A stretch of DNA of 64,000 nt from Anaerostipes faecalis (GTDB lineage: Bacteria; Bacillota; Clostridia; Lachnospirales; Lachnospiraceae), in assembly GCF_018982945.1 (NCBI RefSeq), contig NZ_JABRXE010000011.1:1-64000 (forward strand), read 5' to 3'. Position 1 is the first letter of the stretch. Every line of letters begins with the position of its first letter. This document shows, piece by piece, positions 43,446 through 52,338 of the stretch. The notes under the pieces were generated by a model that made no database searches, was not told the origin of the DNA, and saw only the letters and a list, made by a program, of their open reading frames with translations. The position numbers were made by a program, and so were the translations under genes.

Positions 43446-43739
43446 CTATACGATTGTCTTCGGTACAACAAAAGAATGATCCTGTTCTTCTGGTGCATTT
43501 GCTAAAGTATCTTCGCTTCCGTCTCCATTTGCCACCACATCTTCACGGAACACATTGTGTACCGGGAATACATGAGACATAGGTTCAACCCCGCTGGTAT
43601 CTAATTCATTTAACTTATCTACATAATCAAGCATGCTTTCCATGTCTTTTTTTGCCTGTTCCTTTTCTTCACCGGATAACTCCAGCTTCGCAAGGATTCC
43701 AACATATTCGATTGTTGCATCATCAATATGGTTTGCCAT
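43446..43739 (-). CDS. gatC: Aspartyl/glutamyl-tRNA amidotransferase subunit C
   Basis: It is a small clamp that stabilises GatA-GatB. VEYVGILAKLELS-type opening (IEYVGILAKLELSGEE) and the late DVVANGDG segment with a P-x-H-NVFRED motif mark the family. 97 aa. GGAGGAG precedes the ATG. Confidence 0.95.
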   Translation of the reverse strand: MANHIDDATIEYVGILAKLELSGEEKEQAKKDMESMLDYVDKLNELDTSGVEPMSHVFPVHNVFREDVVANGDGSEDTLANAPEEQDHSFVVPKTIV

Positions 43740-43772
43740 GTTTTCTCCTCCTGATATTTTCTTATGGAATTA

Positions 43773-43800
43773 ATGTTAACATAATTTTTGTATTTTTCAA
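43773..43800 (-). promoter_or_regulatory. Candidate promoter of gatCAB
   Basis: TTGAAA (43795-43800), 16 bases, TAACAT (43773-43778) on the minus strand, about 35 bases before gatC. Confidence 0.45.
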
Positions 43801-43873
43801 ACAATAACCCTATGGTTTAGAACTTTTTTCCCCATTATTATGAAAATGGTAGCATACTTTTTCTGTAAATGCA

Positions 43874-43898
43874 AACAAGGAAGCCACTTAGGCTTCCC
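43874..43898 (-). terminator. Terminator of the sucrose operon
   Basis: GGAAGCC pairs with GGCTTCC over five bases, followed by TTGTTTGC on the minus strand. It lies after the sucrose-6-phosphate hydrolase gene. Confidence 0.75.
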
Positions 43899-43920
43899 TG
43901 CTTCTGAATAAAATTTAGGA

Positions 43921-45297
43921 TTATTTCTTTAATACAATTTTGTTTTTTTCTGGAAAAGCCCGAAGGGTCATAACTTCTTCTCCTCCATTGATATATATTT
44001 CCAAAAACGTATTATCATAATATAGACTAAGACTTGAAATGGTGCCTTCTTTTGTCTGTAATCTGCGGACATATCCGTATTCTTCTGAAATCTTATGCAA
44101 AAGATTGGTTCTATCTGCTGTGATGTATCCATTCACAGGATCAATTTCGATAGTCAGGCAGTCTCCATCTTCTCCGATCTGTATGCCGGTACAGGATTCT
44201 TTTGTCAGATCCAGATGTAATTTCCATGTTTTTTCAGAAATCTCCCTGCTTTCGAACTGACTGGAAATTTCCTCCGGAATGGTCTGATATAGTTTCCCAT
44301 TTTTTACAGATAAAATTCGAGGCATTGTCAATGCATGAATCCACATGTCTTCCTTTGCATATGGAAGATCCTGGACCCCACATCCAAACCATGCAAACAT
44401 CATTGGCTGCTTATTCTCACCATAAAATGCCTGAGGTGCATAGAAATCAAATCCTTTATCGATTTCATCATAGCTTTCAACATGAAATTTCATATTTTCC
44501 AGATCAAGTTCCCCAATAAAATACAAACTGGAAAATTCATTATGATAGCGGTCTCCTTCTGGTTCACGTCCCATAAGAGACAGGAATAATACGTCTTTAC
44601 CATCCACCTGAATGTAGGAAGGACATTCAAACATATATCCCATTTCCATACCATCAACATGTACGTCTACTGTTCCCTGGTACTCCCAGTGGAACAGATC
44701 CTCGCTTTTGTAAAGAAGAAGTTTTGCTTCACCGGAAATACTTCCTCCCCCAAGGAACATATAGTAAGCACCATCTTTTTTAAACACAAATGGATCTCTG
44801 ATTTCCCCAATGAGACCTTCCGGTTTTTCATCGATGATAGGGTTACCCTCATATTTATGTAAGGAACCATCTTCCTCCAGCCATGCCATCGCCTGTTTCG
44901 GTACTTTTCCCTGTTCAGTCTTATAGTTAGCTGTATAATACAAATATAATCTGTTATCTGCTTCTATAGAATTTCCGGAATAACATCCATTTTTCTCATA
45001 TTCCTGATCAGGAATCAGTATTTCATCAGACCATTTCCAGTCAGAAAGATTTTCTGAGGACACATGTGCCCAATGTTTCATTCCATGTTCCGGACCAAAT
45101 GGAAACCACTGATAAAAAACATGGTACTTTCCTTTGAAATATGCAAGTCCATTTGGATCATTCATGAGTCCGCATGGAGGGTGGATGTGAAATTTCGGAT
45201 GTCGGGGAGTTTTGCTGCAATACTCCATCAGCTGACCAATATATTCTTTATGCTCTTTTTTTAATGCTGTATATTTTTCAACTTTTAAAAATTCCAT
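43921..45297 (-). CDS. scrB: Sucrose-6-phosphate hydrolase (GH32)
   Basis: It splits imported sucrose-6-phosphate into glucose-6-phosphate and fructose. GH32 motifs: the nucleophile in GLMNDPNG, the stabiliser in EIRDPF, and the acid-base Glu in FECPSYI. A beta-sandwich C-terminal domain follows. The ATG at 45297 has GGAG at six bases and lies one base after the PTS stop. 458 aa. It is the last gene of the operon, next to its transporter. Confidence 0.92.
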   Translation of the reverse strand: MEFLKVEKYTALKKEHKEYIGQLMEYCSKTPRHPKFHIHPPCGLMNDPNGLAYFKGKYHVFYQWFPFGPEHGMKHWAHVSSENLSDWKWSDEILIPDQEYEKNGCYSGNSIEADNRLYLYYTANYKTEQGKVPKQAMAWLEEDGSLHKYEGNPIIDEKPEGLIGEIRDPFVFKKDGAYYMFLGGGSISGEAKLLLYKSEDLFHWEYQGTVDVHVDGMEMGYMFECPSYIQVDGKDVLFLSLMGREPEGDRYHNEFSSLYFIGELDLENMKFHVESYDEIDKGFDFYAPQAFYGENKQPMMFAWFGCGVQDLPYAKEDMWIHALTMPRILSVKNGKLYQTIPEEISSQFESREISEKTWKLHLDLTKESCTGIQIGEDGDCLTIEIDPVNGYITADRTNLLHKISEEYGYVRRLQTKEGTISSLSLYYDNTFLEIYINGGEEVMTLRAFPEKNKIVLKK

Positions 45298-45298
45298 T

Positions 45299-47221
45299 TT
45301 ATTCTCCAACAATGTCTTTTCCTGCTGTTACTTTGATTCCTGATTTAAAGTTCACCGGATTCCGGTTACCTTCATCTGTTTTTACAAATACAACAACCGG
45401 ATTCAATCCTTTTGCTTCAATTTTAGCTTTATCAAATGATAATAACTTATCTCCTGCCTTGACTTTATCTCCTACTTTTACAAAGCACTGGAATCCATCT
45501 CCATTCATGGATACTGTGTCAATTCCCACATGGATCAAATATGTCATATTATTTTTTACACGAATTCCTACCGCATGATTGGATCCTTCCATTACTGTAC
45601 AAATTTCACCGTCTGCAGGTGCAATTACTGTTTCATTTTCCGGGATGATTCCAATACCATCACCTAAAATCTTTTCAGAAAATACTCCATCTTTTATATC
45701 TTCAACAGGAATGACTGTTCCATCAACCACTGCTTTTACACTAACTTTTGCTGTTTCATCAAGCTCTATAGATTCTGCTTCTTCTGTTTCATCTTCTTCG
45801 TCTTCCTCTTCTTCTTTTGGAACACCTTTTGTTTTATCATAAAGAAGAATAAATACAATTGGAAGTACAAAAGCAATCAGGTTACCAATCACATAAAATA
45901 TTAATTTATCTGGAACAACCAGTAATAATCCAAGAACACCTGTTAATCCCTGTCCAATGGCACGAACACCTGCAAGTTTCATAAATGCTCCACCGAATCC
46001 GGCTCCAAGACATGCACATACAAATGGGATCACTGAATATTTAAGGTTTACTGCGAAGATTGCCGGTTCAGAAATACCTACTAATGTAGGAACAAAACTT
46101 GATACTGCAATATCTCTGTCTTTTGAATGCTTTTTCGCAAGGAAATACATTCCCATGGCTCCTCCACCCTGTGCAATGATAGACACAGACCAGATTGCCT
46201 GAATATAGTTAAATCCTGTTGTAGCAATTAAGTTAGCTTCGATACCCTGAATTGCCTGATGAGTACCGGTTACTACTAACGGCTGAAGCATAGCTGCAAA
46301 GAAAAATGCTCCAAATGCACCTAAACGATTATAAAGAATATCAATTAAACCTGCCAGACCATTTCCGATGAGATTACCAACTGGTCCAAATACAGTGAAC
46401 AATACCACGTTGGCACAAAGAATAGTAATTGTTGGTACCAGAACAAATGAAACAACCTGTGGTACATGTTTCTGAGCGATTTTCTCTACTTTAGACATAA
46501 ACCATGCAGTTAAGATTGCAGGGAAAACTCCACCCTGATATGCAACTTTTGCAATTGCCAGAGGCCCAAAATTCCAGTACTCTGCCTGAGATGGGTCCAA
46601 TACAAAGGCATTACGATTCATAAGATTTGGATGAACCATAACGATACCAACTAAAATACCGAGAATTGGATTTCCGCCAAATCGTTTTACAGCACTGTAC
46701 ATTACCAGAATTGGGAGGTAATCAAAAGTTGTTGCAATAATAGCCAGGAAATCAGCAATATCAGCAATCAGTTTGCTCTGATCAACTAGGGCACCTTCTA
46801 AACCAAACATTCCTTCTGCTGTTAATAAAGCTTTTACACCAATAATAATCGCTACTGCAACGAATGCAGGAATAATCGGAATAAAGATATCTGAGAAAAC
46901 TTTGAATACCTGCTGTACTTTTCCCATTTTGCTGACACCTTCTGCTTTAGCATCAGACTGTGATAATTCTTTGGCACCGGTTAACTCAATAAATGCATCA
47001 TACACATTGTTTACAGTTCCTGTACCAAAAATAATCATCAGCTGTCCACTGTTAAAGAGAACTCCTTTAACACCATCAATTTTTTCCAGTTTCTTTCTGT
47101 TGTATTTTGTTTCATCATTTAAGATCAAACGTAATCTTGTGACACAGTGGGTCGCACCTTTGATGTTTTCCACCCCACCGATCTGATCTACAACCTCTTG
47201 TGCAATCTTTTTGTAATCCAC
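45299..47221 (-). CDS. scrA: Sucrose-type PTS permease EIIBCA
   Basis: It imports and phosphorylates sucrose or a related beta-fructoside at the membrane. Domain order is EIIB (1-80, phospho-Cys in GATHCVTRLRL), EIIC (about 105-460, ten or so spans) and EIIA (about 490-640, phospho-His in YLIHVGIDT). An unusually acidic linker (KEEEEDEEDETEEAE) joins C and A. The start is a GTG at 47221 preceded by AAAGGA. 640 aa is usual for a three-domain permease. Specificity is inferred from scrB and the GH32 neighbour. Confidence 0.9.
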   Translation of the reverse strand: MDYKKIAQEVVDQIGGVENIKGATHCVTRLRLILNDETKYNRKKLEKIDGVKGVLFNSGQLMIIFGTGTVNNVYDAFIELTGAKELSQSDAKAEGVSKMGKVQQVFKVFSDIFIPIIPAFVAVAIIIGVKALLTAEGMFGLEGALVDQSKLIADIADFLAIIATTFDYLPILVMYSAVKRFGGNPILGILVGIVMVHPNLMNRNAFVLDPSQAEYWNFGPLAIAKVAYQGGVFPAILTAWFMSKVEKIAQKHVPQVVSFVLVPTITILCANVVLFTVFGPVGNLIGNGLAGLIDILYNRLGAFGAFFFAAMLQPLVVTGTHQAIQGIEANLIATTGFNYIQAIWSVSIIAQGGGAMGMYFLAKKHSKDRDIAVSSFVPTLVGISEPAIFAVNLKYSVIPFVCACLGAGFGGAFMKLAGVRAIGQGLTGVLGLLLVVPDKLIFYVIGNLIAFVLPIVFILLYDKTKGVPKEEEEDEEDETEEAESIELDETAKVSVKAVVDGTVIPVEDIKDGVFSEKILGDGIGIIPENETVIAPADGEICTVMEGSNHAVGIRVKNNMTYLIHVGIDTVSMNGDGFQCFVKVGDKVKAGDKLLSFDKAKIEAKGLNPVVVFVKTDEGNRNPVNFKSGIKVTAGKDIVGE

Positions 47222-47235
47222 TTTCTTTTCCTTTC

Positions 47236-48630
47236 TTAATCTTTCTTGACTACTTTTGAAAGTTTAGTATTTTCAGTTATTATTTCACCATCTGTTACGG
47301 TCAGTGCCAATGCCATTCCAGGTTTCTCATAAAATCTCACATTTAATGCAGTTCCATTCACATACAAAGTTGCAATATCATCTTCGATGATTAATTGTAC
47401 ATGATAATCCTGACCGGCTTCAAGTTTTACCGGTCTCTCCAGTCCTGTATTAAAGCACTGATACCAAGGATAATTTGGACATTTATCAAAAACAACTTTG
47501 TTCTTTCCAACATAAAAACGGAATTCATAAGATACTCCGGTTTCCATATCTTCATAGAATTTCAAAGAAAATTCTCTTGTTCCTTCTGCAAATTTTAAAG
47601 TTGTTTTAAATACAGCTGTTGTCCCTGTATCTTCACAAAGAATCTTTTCATCTTTTGTGTCAATCGTTTTCATACAAGGGTTAAATAAATCCTTCCACTC
47701 CACAAAAGCTTCCATCATGCTATCTAAAGGTTTTACCCCTAAAGTCCCATCTTCTCTTTGGAATACTTCATGTGGTACGAAGGTTCCTCCCCATAAATAT
47801 GAATTTTTATCCTGCTGACCATCTTTTGTTGGAACCCATCCAAATAATACTCTGCGTTTTCCATCAAAAGCTGTTCTTCCTGCATAATAAGCTCTTCCAT
47901 CAAAAGCATCATCTGTCGTTGCAGTCCATGGCCCGTATAAATCCCTGCTCATGCGATAATGAATTTTATTCTCATCACTATACTCAGAAAATACCAAATA
48001 CCACCAGTCTCCCATTTTAAACAGTTCCGGCATTTCAAACATAGTGTAGATTCCAGGTGACCAAAAGTCTCCTTTGAATTCCCATGTTTTCAGATCTTTT
48101 GATGTGAAATGAACCAGACGTCCTGTCTGCTTTCTCTTGTCTTCACCTTTCCTTGCTCCAAGAATCAAAAGATATTCTTCTCTTTCGTCATCCCATATGA
48201 CAAATGGATCTCTCCAGTTTCGCTTATCATATCCTTCCTGCGGTGGAATTTCTAAAGCTTCTTTTGATTTCTCCCATGAGATTCCATCAGAGCTGGTTGC
48301 GTGAAGCAATGTTTGTGATGTCTTTCCTGCTTTTAAGAATTCTCTGTTATATCCTGTATAAAATGCATGAAAACATCCCTCTGCTTCAAAAACACTTCCT
48401 GCATAAATAAACTGGTCTGCCTCCTGGTCTGTTCCTCGTTTTAGGCTTTCTCCGTAATCTTTATAATTTACGAAATTTTCTGTTGTTGCCAGTGACCACC
48501 CAAACGGCTCTCCGAATGGACCCGGATTTCTTGTATCACGTTGATGATATATATAAAATCTACCATCTTTGCCATACGGCATGATATCACCCACCCAAAT
48601 TCCATTTGGCTGATAATACAATTTATACAT
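47236..48630 (-). CDS. GH32-like glycoside hydrolase (clan GH-J), divergent
   Basis: It has the five-bladed propeller sequence pattern and a C-terminal sandwich. The usual nucleophile motif WMNDPNG is replaced by VGDIMPYG, with Asp still in place. RDPFVIWDD supplies the stabiliser, and FEMPELF the acid-base Glu instead of ECP. No signal peptide, so it acts inside on an imported fructoside or fructosyl oligomer. 464 aa. It is the first gene of the sucrose operon, directly below its promoter. The exact substrate is not predictable. Confidence 0.8.
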   Translation of the reverse strand: MYKLYYQPNGIWVGDIMPYGKDGRFYIYHQRDTRNPGPFGEPFGWSLATTENFVNYKDYGESLKRGTDQEADQFIYAGSVFEAEGCFHAFYTGYNREFLKAGKTSQTLLHATSSDGISWEKSKEALEIPPQEGYDKRNWRDPFVIWDDEREEYLLILGARKGEDKRKQTGRLVHFTSKDLKTWEFKGDFWSPGIYTMFEMPELFKMGDWWYLVFSEYSDENKIHYRMSRDLYGPWTATTDDAFDGRAYYAGRTAFDGKRRVLFGWVPTKDGQQDKNSYLWGGTFVPHEVFQREDGTLGVKPLDSMMEAFVEWKDLFNPCMKTIDTKDEKILCEDTGTTAVFKTTLKFAEGTREFSLKFYEDMETGVSYEFRFYVGKNKVVFDKCPNYPWYQCFNTGLERPVKLEAGQDYHVQLIIEDDIATLYVNGTALNVRFYEKPGMALALTVTDGEIITENTKLSKVVKKD

Positions 48631-48664
48631 AGTCTTCTCCTTTCCTTGTTTCCTTGATGTCCTT

Positions 48665-48693
48665 ATTATATGTCAACCGTTTTCATATGTCAA
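48665..48693 (-). promoter_or_regulatory. Promoter of the sucrose operon
   Basis: A perfect TTGACA (48688-48693), 17 bases and a perfect TATAAT (48665-48670) on the minus strand, about 35 bases before the GH32 gene. Such a strong promoter would need a repressor. Confidence 0.85.
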
Positions 48694-48704
48694 TCGTTTT
48701 CGTA
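48671..48704. promoter_or_regulatory. Two abutting operator-like 17-base repeats
   Basis: TGTCAACCGTTTTCATA (48671-48687) and TGTCAATCGTTTTCGTA (48688-48704) form a head-to-tail repeat. The first fills the promoter spacer and the second covers the -35. Each has the CG-centred look of a LacI-family operator. The adjacent LacI-type regulator is the natural ligand. Confidence 0.6.
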
Positions 48705-48750
48705 ACGTCATTTTGACCAAACTATCATAGGTTTTTTTGTAAAAAAAGTA

Positions 48751-48785
48751 CAAAAAAGGGAGAAATCTTAACTATTCCTCCCTTT
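48751..48785 (-). terminator. Terminator of the LacI-family gene
   Basis: AAGGGAG pairs with CTCCCTT, followed by TTTTTG on the minus strand. It separates the regulator from the operon it faces. Confidence 0.7.
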
Positions 48786-48791
48786 CATTTC

Positions 48792-49769
48792 TTATGTTGT
48801 TTCTCCCTCCAGTAATCTTACCGGTAAATCAAGACAACTTTGGCTTTCTTTTCCTTCGATTAAATCAATCAGTTTTTCCACTGCAACCCGTGCAATTTCT
48901 TTTGTGGGCTGCTGTATGGTCGTTAATTCCGGAACAAATCCTACAACTTCTTTCGTTCCATCTACCCCGATTACCTTTAAATCTTCTGGTATTCGTATTC
49001 CTTTCTGCCTTGCAATATGCAGGACTATAATAGCTAGAGAATCATCTCCGGCAAACACTCCATCAATTTCCGGATGGCCATTGAGCATATCATAGATTAT
49101 TTTCTGCTTCTCCACATATTCTTTTACAAATGGTACTTCCAGTATCAATGGTTCATAACCTGACTTTTTCATCTCATCGATATATGCCTGACTTCTTTGA
49201 TTACCTGGCATTTTCAGTTTACTGTTACCACGAATGCATAAAATATTACGGCACCCTTTTTCCAGCAAATGCCTTGTTGCCATCCGTCCCACTTCATAGT
49301 TATCACAGGATACGATTGGAACATTCTCACCTAAAAACCTGTCTATACCTACAACCGGCATTTTCAATTTAGAATAATCTTCCACTACCATGTTATGAGT
49401 TCCCACGATCATCCCATCTACCTGATTTCTGCGCAGCATATCAATATATTTCTTTTCTGTTTTCAACTGATTCTTACTGTTGCATAAAAGCATTTTGTAA
49501 TTCTGCTGTGAAAGAAAGTACTCTACCTGTTCCACAACCTCAGCATGGAAAGGGGCTGTTACTGTGGGTACAATGACTCCTACAAAATATGTTCGATTAT
49601 TCAATAATGCTCTGGCTATTTCATTGGGATAATAATTTATCTCCTCCATGGCTGCATATACTTTTTGTCTGGTCTCTTCACTGATATATCCTCGGTTGTT
49701 GAGAACCCGGGATACTGTCGTAGGTGAAACCCCAGCCACTTTTGCCACATCTTTAATTCCAGGTTTCAT
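48792..49769 (-). CDS. LacI-family transcriptional repressor of the sucrose operon
   Basis: The N-terminal HTH (IKDVAKVAGVSPTTVSRVLN) is followed by the hinge and a periplasmic-binding-like effector domain with VGVIVPTVTAPFH and GVDGTKEVVGFVPELTTI. 325 aa. It lies upstream of the operon in the same direction and probably binds the tandem operators at 48671-48704. The inducer is unknown, likely a fructose-containing sugar or its phosphate. Confidence 0.9.
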   Translation of the reverse strand: MKPGIKDVAKVAGVSPTTVSRVLNNRGYISEETRQKVYAAMEEINYYPNEIARALLNNRTYFVGVIVPTVTAPFHAEVVEQVEYFLSQQNYKMLLCNSKNQLKTEKKYIDMLRRNQVDGMIVGTHNMVVEDYSKLKMPVVGIDRFLGENVPIVSCDNYEVGRMATRHLLEKGCRNILCIRGNSKLKMPGNQRSQAYIDEMKKSGYEPLILEVPFVKEYVEKQKIIYDMLNGHPEIDGVFAGDDSLAIIVLHIARQKGIRIPEDLKVIGVDGTKEVVGFVPELTTIQQPTKEIARVAVEKLIDLIEGKESQSCLDLPVRLLEGETT

Positions 49770-49793
49770 TTTACACTTCCAATTCTATACTAT

Positions 49794-50300
49794 TTAAAGA
49801 ATTCCATCTTCTCTTAACATTTTTCCTGCTTCTATATATTCCGGAACACTATCTGCAATATATTGCTTTTCTTCTTCCGTTAAAGGTCTTTTCACCTTTG
49901 CCGGACTTCCCATAACGAGCATTCCATCGGGAATTACAGTGTTCTGGGTAATAAGACTTCCTGCACCGATCAGACATCCTTTTCCGACTTTTGCACCGTT
50001 CATTATAATGGATCCCATTCCAATCAAAGTGCCGTCACCGATTTCACATCCGTGAATCACACAATTATGTCCAACAGTAACACCATCTCCGATTTTAACT
50101 CCAAATCCTTCATCCACATGAATCGTACAATTTTCCTGAATGTTACTTTGTCGACCGATTTCTATGGTCTGAGGATCTTCTGCACGCATGACAGTATAAA
50201 ACAAAACTGTTGTTTCATCTCCAATGGTGATATCCCCAAGCAGTATTGTTTCCTTTGCTACGCTTGCAGTTTCTGAAATCTTTGCCTTTTTATAATTCAT
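49794..50300 (-). CDS. Gamma-carbonic anhydrase family protein
   Basis: It is a left-handed beta-helix (hexapeptide repeat) trimer of the YrdA/PaaY type. Zinc-ligand histidines fit NCTIHVDEG and GHNCVIHGCEIG. 168 aa. Whether it has carbonic anhydrase activity cannot be told from sequence. Its ATG shares one base with the preceding stop. Confidence 0.88.
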   Translation of the reverse strand: MNYKKAKISETASVAKETILLGDITIGDETTVLFYTVMRAEDPQTIEIGRQSNIQENCTIHVDEGFGVKIGDGVTVGHNCVIHGCEIGDGTLIGMGSIIMNGAKVGKGCLIGAGSLITQNTVIPDGMLVMGSPAKVKRPLTEEEKQYIADSVPEYIEAGKMLREDGIL

Positions 50301-50800
50301 TACTTCCCATCTTTCTTATTTTTTTTATTATTCTGAGAGTAATTCATTCTTCCTTCTTTCCAGCCATACTTATCTGTATTATCCCAATCCAGATTGTCAC
50401 CGAAAATATAACGTGTCTCCCATAACAGGCTGGCTGTTGGAACAATAACCCAGAAAGTTCTGGAATTGCTGGTCATAAGGAAATCCAGGAAATTCACTCC
50501 CATAAAATGCAACACAAGTACAATGGCCCATAAGATAATCAGCCAATATGTAATATTATATACCTGTGGCATATCTCTTCCCATTTCTTTACCAAAATAG
50601 AATCTTTCTAAACTTAAAATCACAGATGAAAAAACTGTCATCTGGATACAGATTTTATAAAAAACTGCACCATCCATATGCTTTCCAATAAACATTCCAA
50701 AGAATGCAATGATGAACATAACGATCAGACATGCCCATAAAATCTTCTCCAGCTTACCTTTTACATTGATCTCCTGTTTGTTTTTTGCGTTACCTTTCAT
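50300..50800 (-). CDS. Four-span membrane protein of unknown function (166 aa)
   Basis: I do not recognise the family. Hydrophobic segments lie at about 22-42, 50-63, 84-103 and 112-125; both ends are hydrophilic, with a lysine-rich C-terminus (SQNNKKNKKDGK). It lies between thiN and the carbonic anhydrase-like gene, with near-zero gaps, so it belongs to that operon. Confidence 0.65.
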   Translation of the reverse strand: MKGNAKNKQEINVKGKLEKILWACLIVMFIIAFFGMFIGKHMDGAVFYKICIQMTVFSSVILSLERFYFGKEMGRDMPQVYNITYWLIILWAIVLVLHFMGVNFLDFLMTSNSRTFWVIVPTASLLWETRYIFGDNLDWDNTDKYGWKEGRMNYSQNNKKNKKDGK

Positions 50801-50809
50801 AAATACACC

Positions 50810-51451
50810 TCAATCTTTGCTTTCAATTAGCAGTAATATTCCTTCCTTGTAGTAAATACTACCCTCATCCTTTTCCAGCTCATTGCTGATTCCCCAGGAC
50901 TCATGAAATACAAGTGTATCATTATTTAGAGGATATTTAAACCCCTTTAATGTTACTCCTTTAGCTTCATATACGGGAATCAGTGAAATATATTTTCCAA
51001 ACTGGCCCTCTCGCCGGATTTTCCGACCATTTTTTACCACGGAAATTCGGTTGCATGGATCGACAATCTGAGCAAAAACTCCATGTCTGGCAGCAAAAAC
51101 CAGTTGCCCCATGTTTCCCATAACATGATCAAGTCTTGTTCCAGTGGCTCCAAGAATCAGAATCTCATCTGCCCCCATCTCAATTGCTTTCTGCATTGCC
51201 AAACCTGTATCGGTATCATCTTTTTCGCATGGTACCAGTATTTTTTGTTCTGTAGAGAATTCGTCCATAACTGTTTTATCACAGCTGTCAAAATCTCCAA
51301 GAATCACATCAGGCTCAATGCCACATTGACGGGCGTAAACCAGTCCTTTATCTGCCGTAATGATCTGATCCGGCTTCCATTGTTTTATATAAGAGCAGGC
51401 GAAAGCCAAATCTAGGCTTCCACCTGTCAAAATCAATATTTTCATTACCAT
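50810..51451 (-). CDS. thiN: Thiamine diphosphokinase
   Basis: It makes thiamine diphosphate from thiamine and ATP. ILILTGGSLDLAF, the conserved DKG (TADKGLVYA), GDFDSCDK, and EKDDTDTGLAM near the catalytic Asp residues are diagnostic. About 211-213 aa. Start is the ATG at 51451 or 51445, overlapping the rsgA stop. In many Firmicutes rpe lies between rsgA and thiN; it is absent here. Confidence 0.93.
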   Translation of the reverse strand: MVMKILILTGGSLDLAFACSYIKQWKPDQIITADKGLVYARQCGIEPDVILGDFDSCDKTVMDEFSTEQKILVPCEKDDTDTGLAMQKAIEMGADEILILGATGTRLDHVMGNMGQLVFAARHGVFAQIVDPCNRISVVKNGRKIRREGQFGKYISLIPVYEAKGVTLKGFKYPLNNDTLVFHESWGISNELEKDEGSIYYKEGILLLIESKD

Positions 51452-52320
51452 TTTCTCTTTTCTTTTAATTCTGTATAAATATTTACATAGTTGTCATAGC
51501 GAATCTGGCTTATTTTTCCTTCTTCCAATGCCTTCTTCACACCGCAGTCAGGTTCGTGTGTGTGACTGCATCCCTGAAAACGGCATTGTCCCTCATAAGG
51601 AGTAAATTCCTGAAAATACTCTCTAATCTCATCTTCTTCAAAAGTATGGATAAACAGGGAACTAAATCCCGGTGTATCAAGTACAAATGTGTTTTCTTCA
51701 ATACAAATCAGTTCAGAATGTCTTGTAGTATGCTTCCCGCGTTTAATCTTTTCACTGACTGCTCCGGTCTCCATATTTGCCTCCGGCTGCAGAAGATTCA
51801 TCAGTGATGACTTGCCTACTCCGGAAGGACCGGCCAGTACTGTCGTCTTTCCTCGGATCAGATTTCGAATTTCTTCGATTCCTTCTTCTTTTCTGACACT
51901 GATAAACATAACCTTATGTCCGCAGTTTTCATATGTCTGATCCAGCAACGCCAGTTCTTTTTCTTTTGCAAGATCCATTTTATTGAAACAGACAATAACC
52001 GGAATCTGCTGCTTTTCCATCATCATAAGAAAACGGTCCAGCAGATTATAATTAGGCTTTGGATTTCTGGCAGCAAATACTACCAGTGCCTGATCTACAT
52101 TTGCAACAGCAGGACGGATCAGCTCATTGGTACGTGGCAGAATCTCTGTAATATTTCCTTCCAGATCAGTTTCATCTAAAATATCAATATCCACATTATC
52201 TCCTACCAGCGGCTTGATCTTCTTGTTACGGAAAATGCCTTTTGCCTTACATTGATAAATTTTATCTCCTGTTTGTACGTAGTAAAAACCTGCTATTCCT
52301 TTAATGATCTTTCCCTGCAT
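51445..52320 (-). CDS. rsgA: Ribosome small-subunit GTPase RsgA
   Basis: It is a circularly permuted GTPase in late 30S assembly. After an OB domain, G4 NKMDLA comes before G1 GPSGVGKSSL and G3 DTPGFSS. The zinc site is built by the C-terminal CRFQGCSHTHEPDC segment. 291 aa. It follows prkC. Confidence 0.96.
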   Translation of the reverse strand: MQGKIIKGIAGFYYVQTGDKIYQCKAKGIFRNKKIKPLVGDNVDIDILDETDLEGNITEILPRTNELIRPAVANVDQALVVFAARNPKPNYNLLDRFLMMMEKQQIPVIVCFNKMDLAKEKELALLDQTYENCGHKVMFISVRKEEGIEEIRNLIRGKTTVLAGPSGVGKSSLMNLLQPEANMETGAVSEKIKRGKHTTRHSELICIEENTFVLDTPGFSSLFIHTFEEDEIREYFQEFTPYEGQCRFQGCSHTHEPDCGVKKALEEGKISQIRYDNYVNIYTELKEKRKW

Positions 52321-52338
52321 GAATATCTTACACTCCTG

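Noticed and set aside
45579-45842. Serine-rich plus-strand open frame ending in a run of Ser codons
   Set aside because: It is the reverse complement of the acidic linker of the PTS permease; GAA/GAG-rich sequence read backwards gives TTC/CTC/TCT codons.
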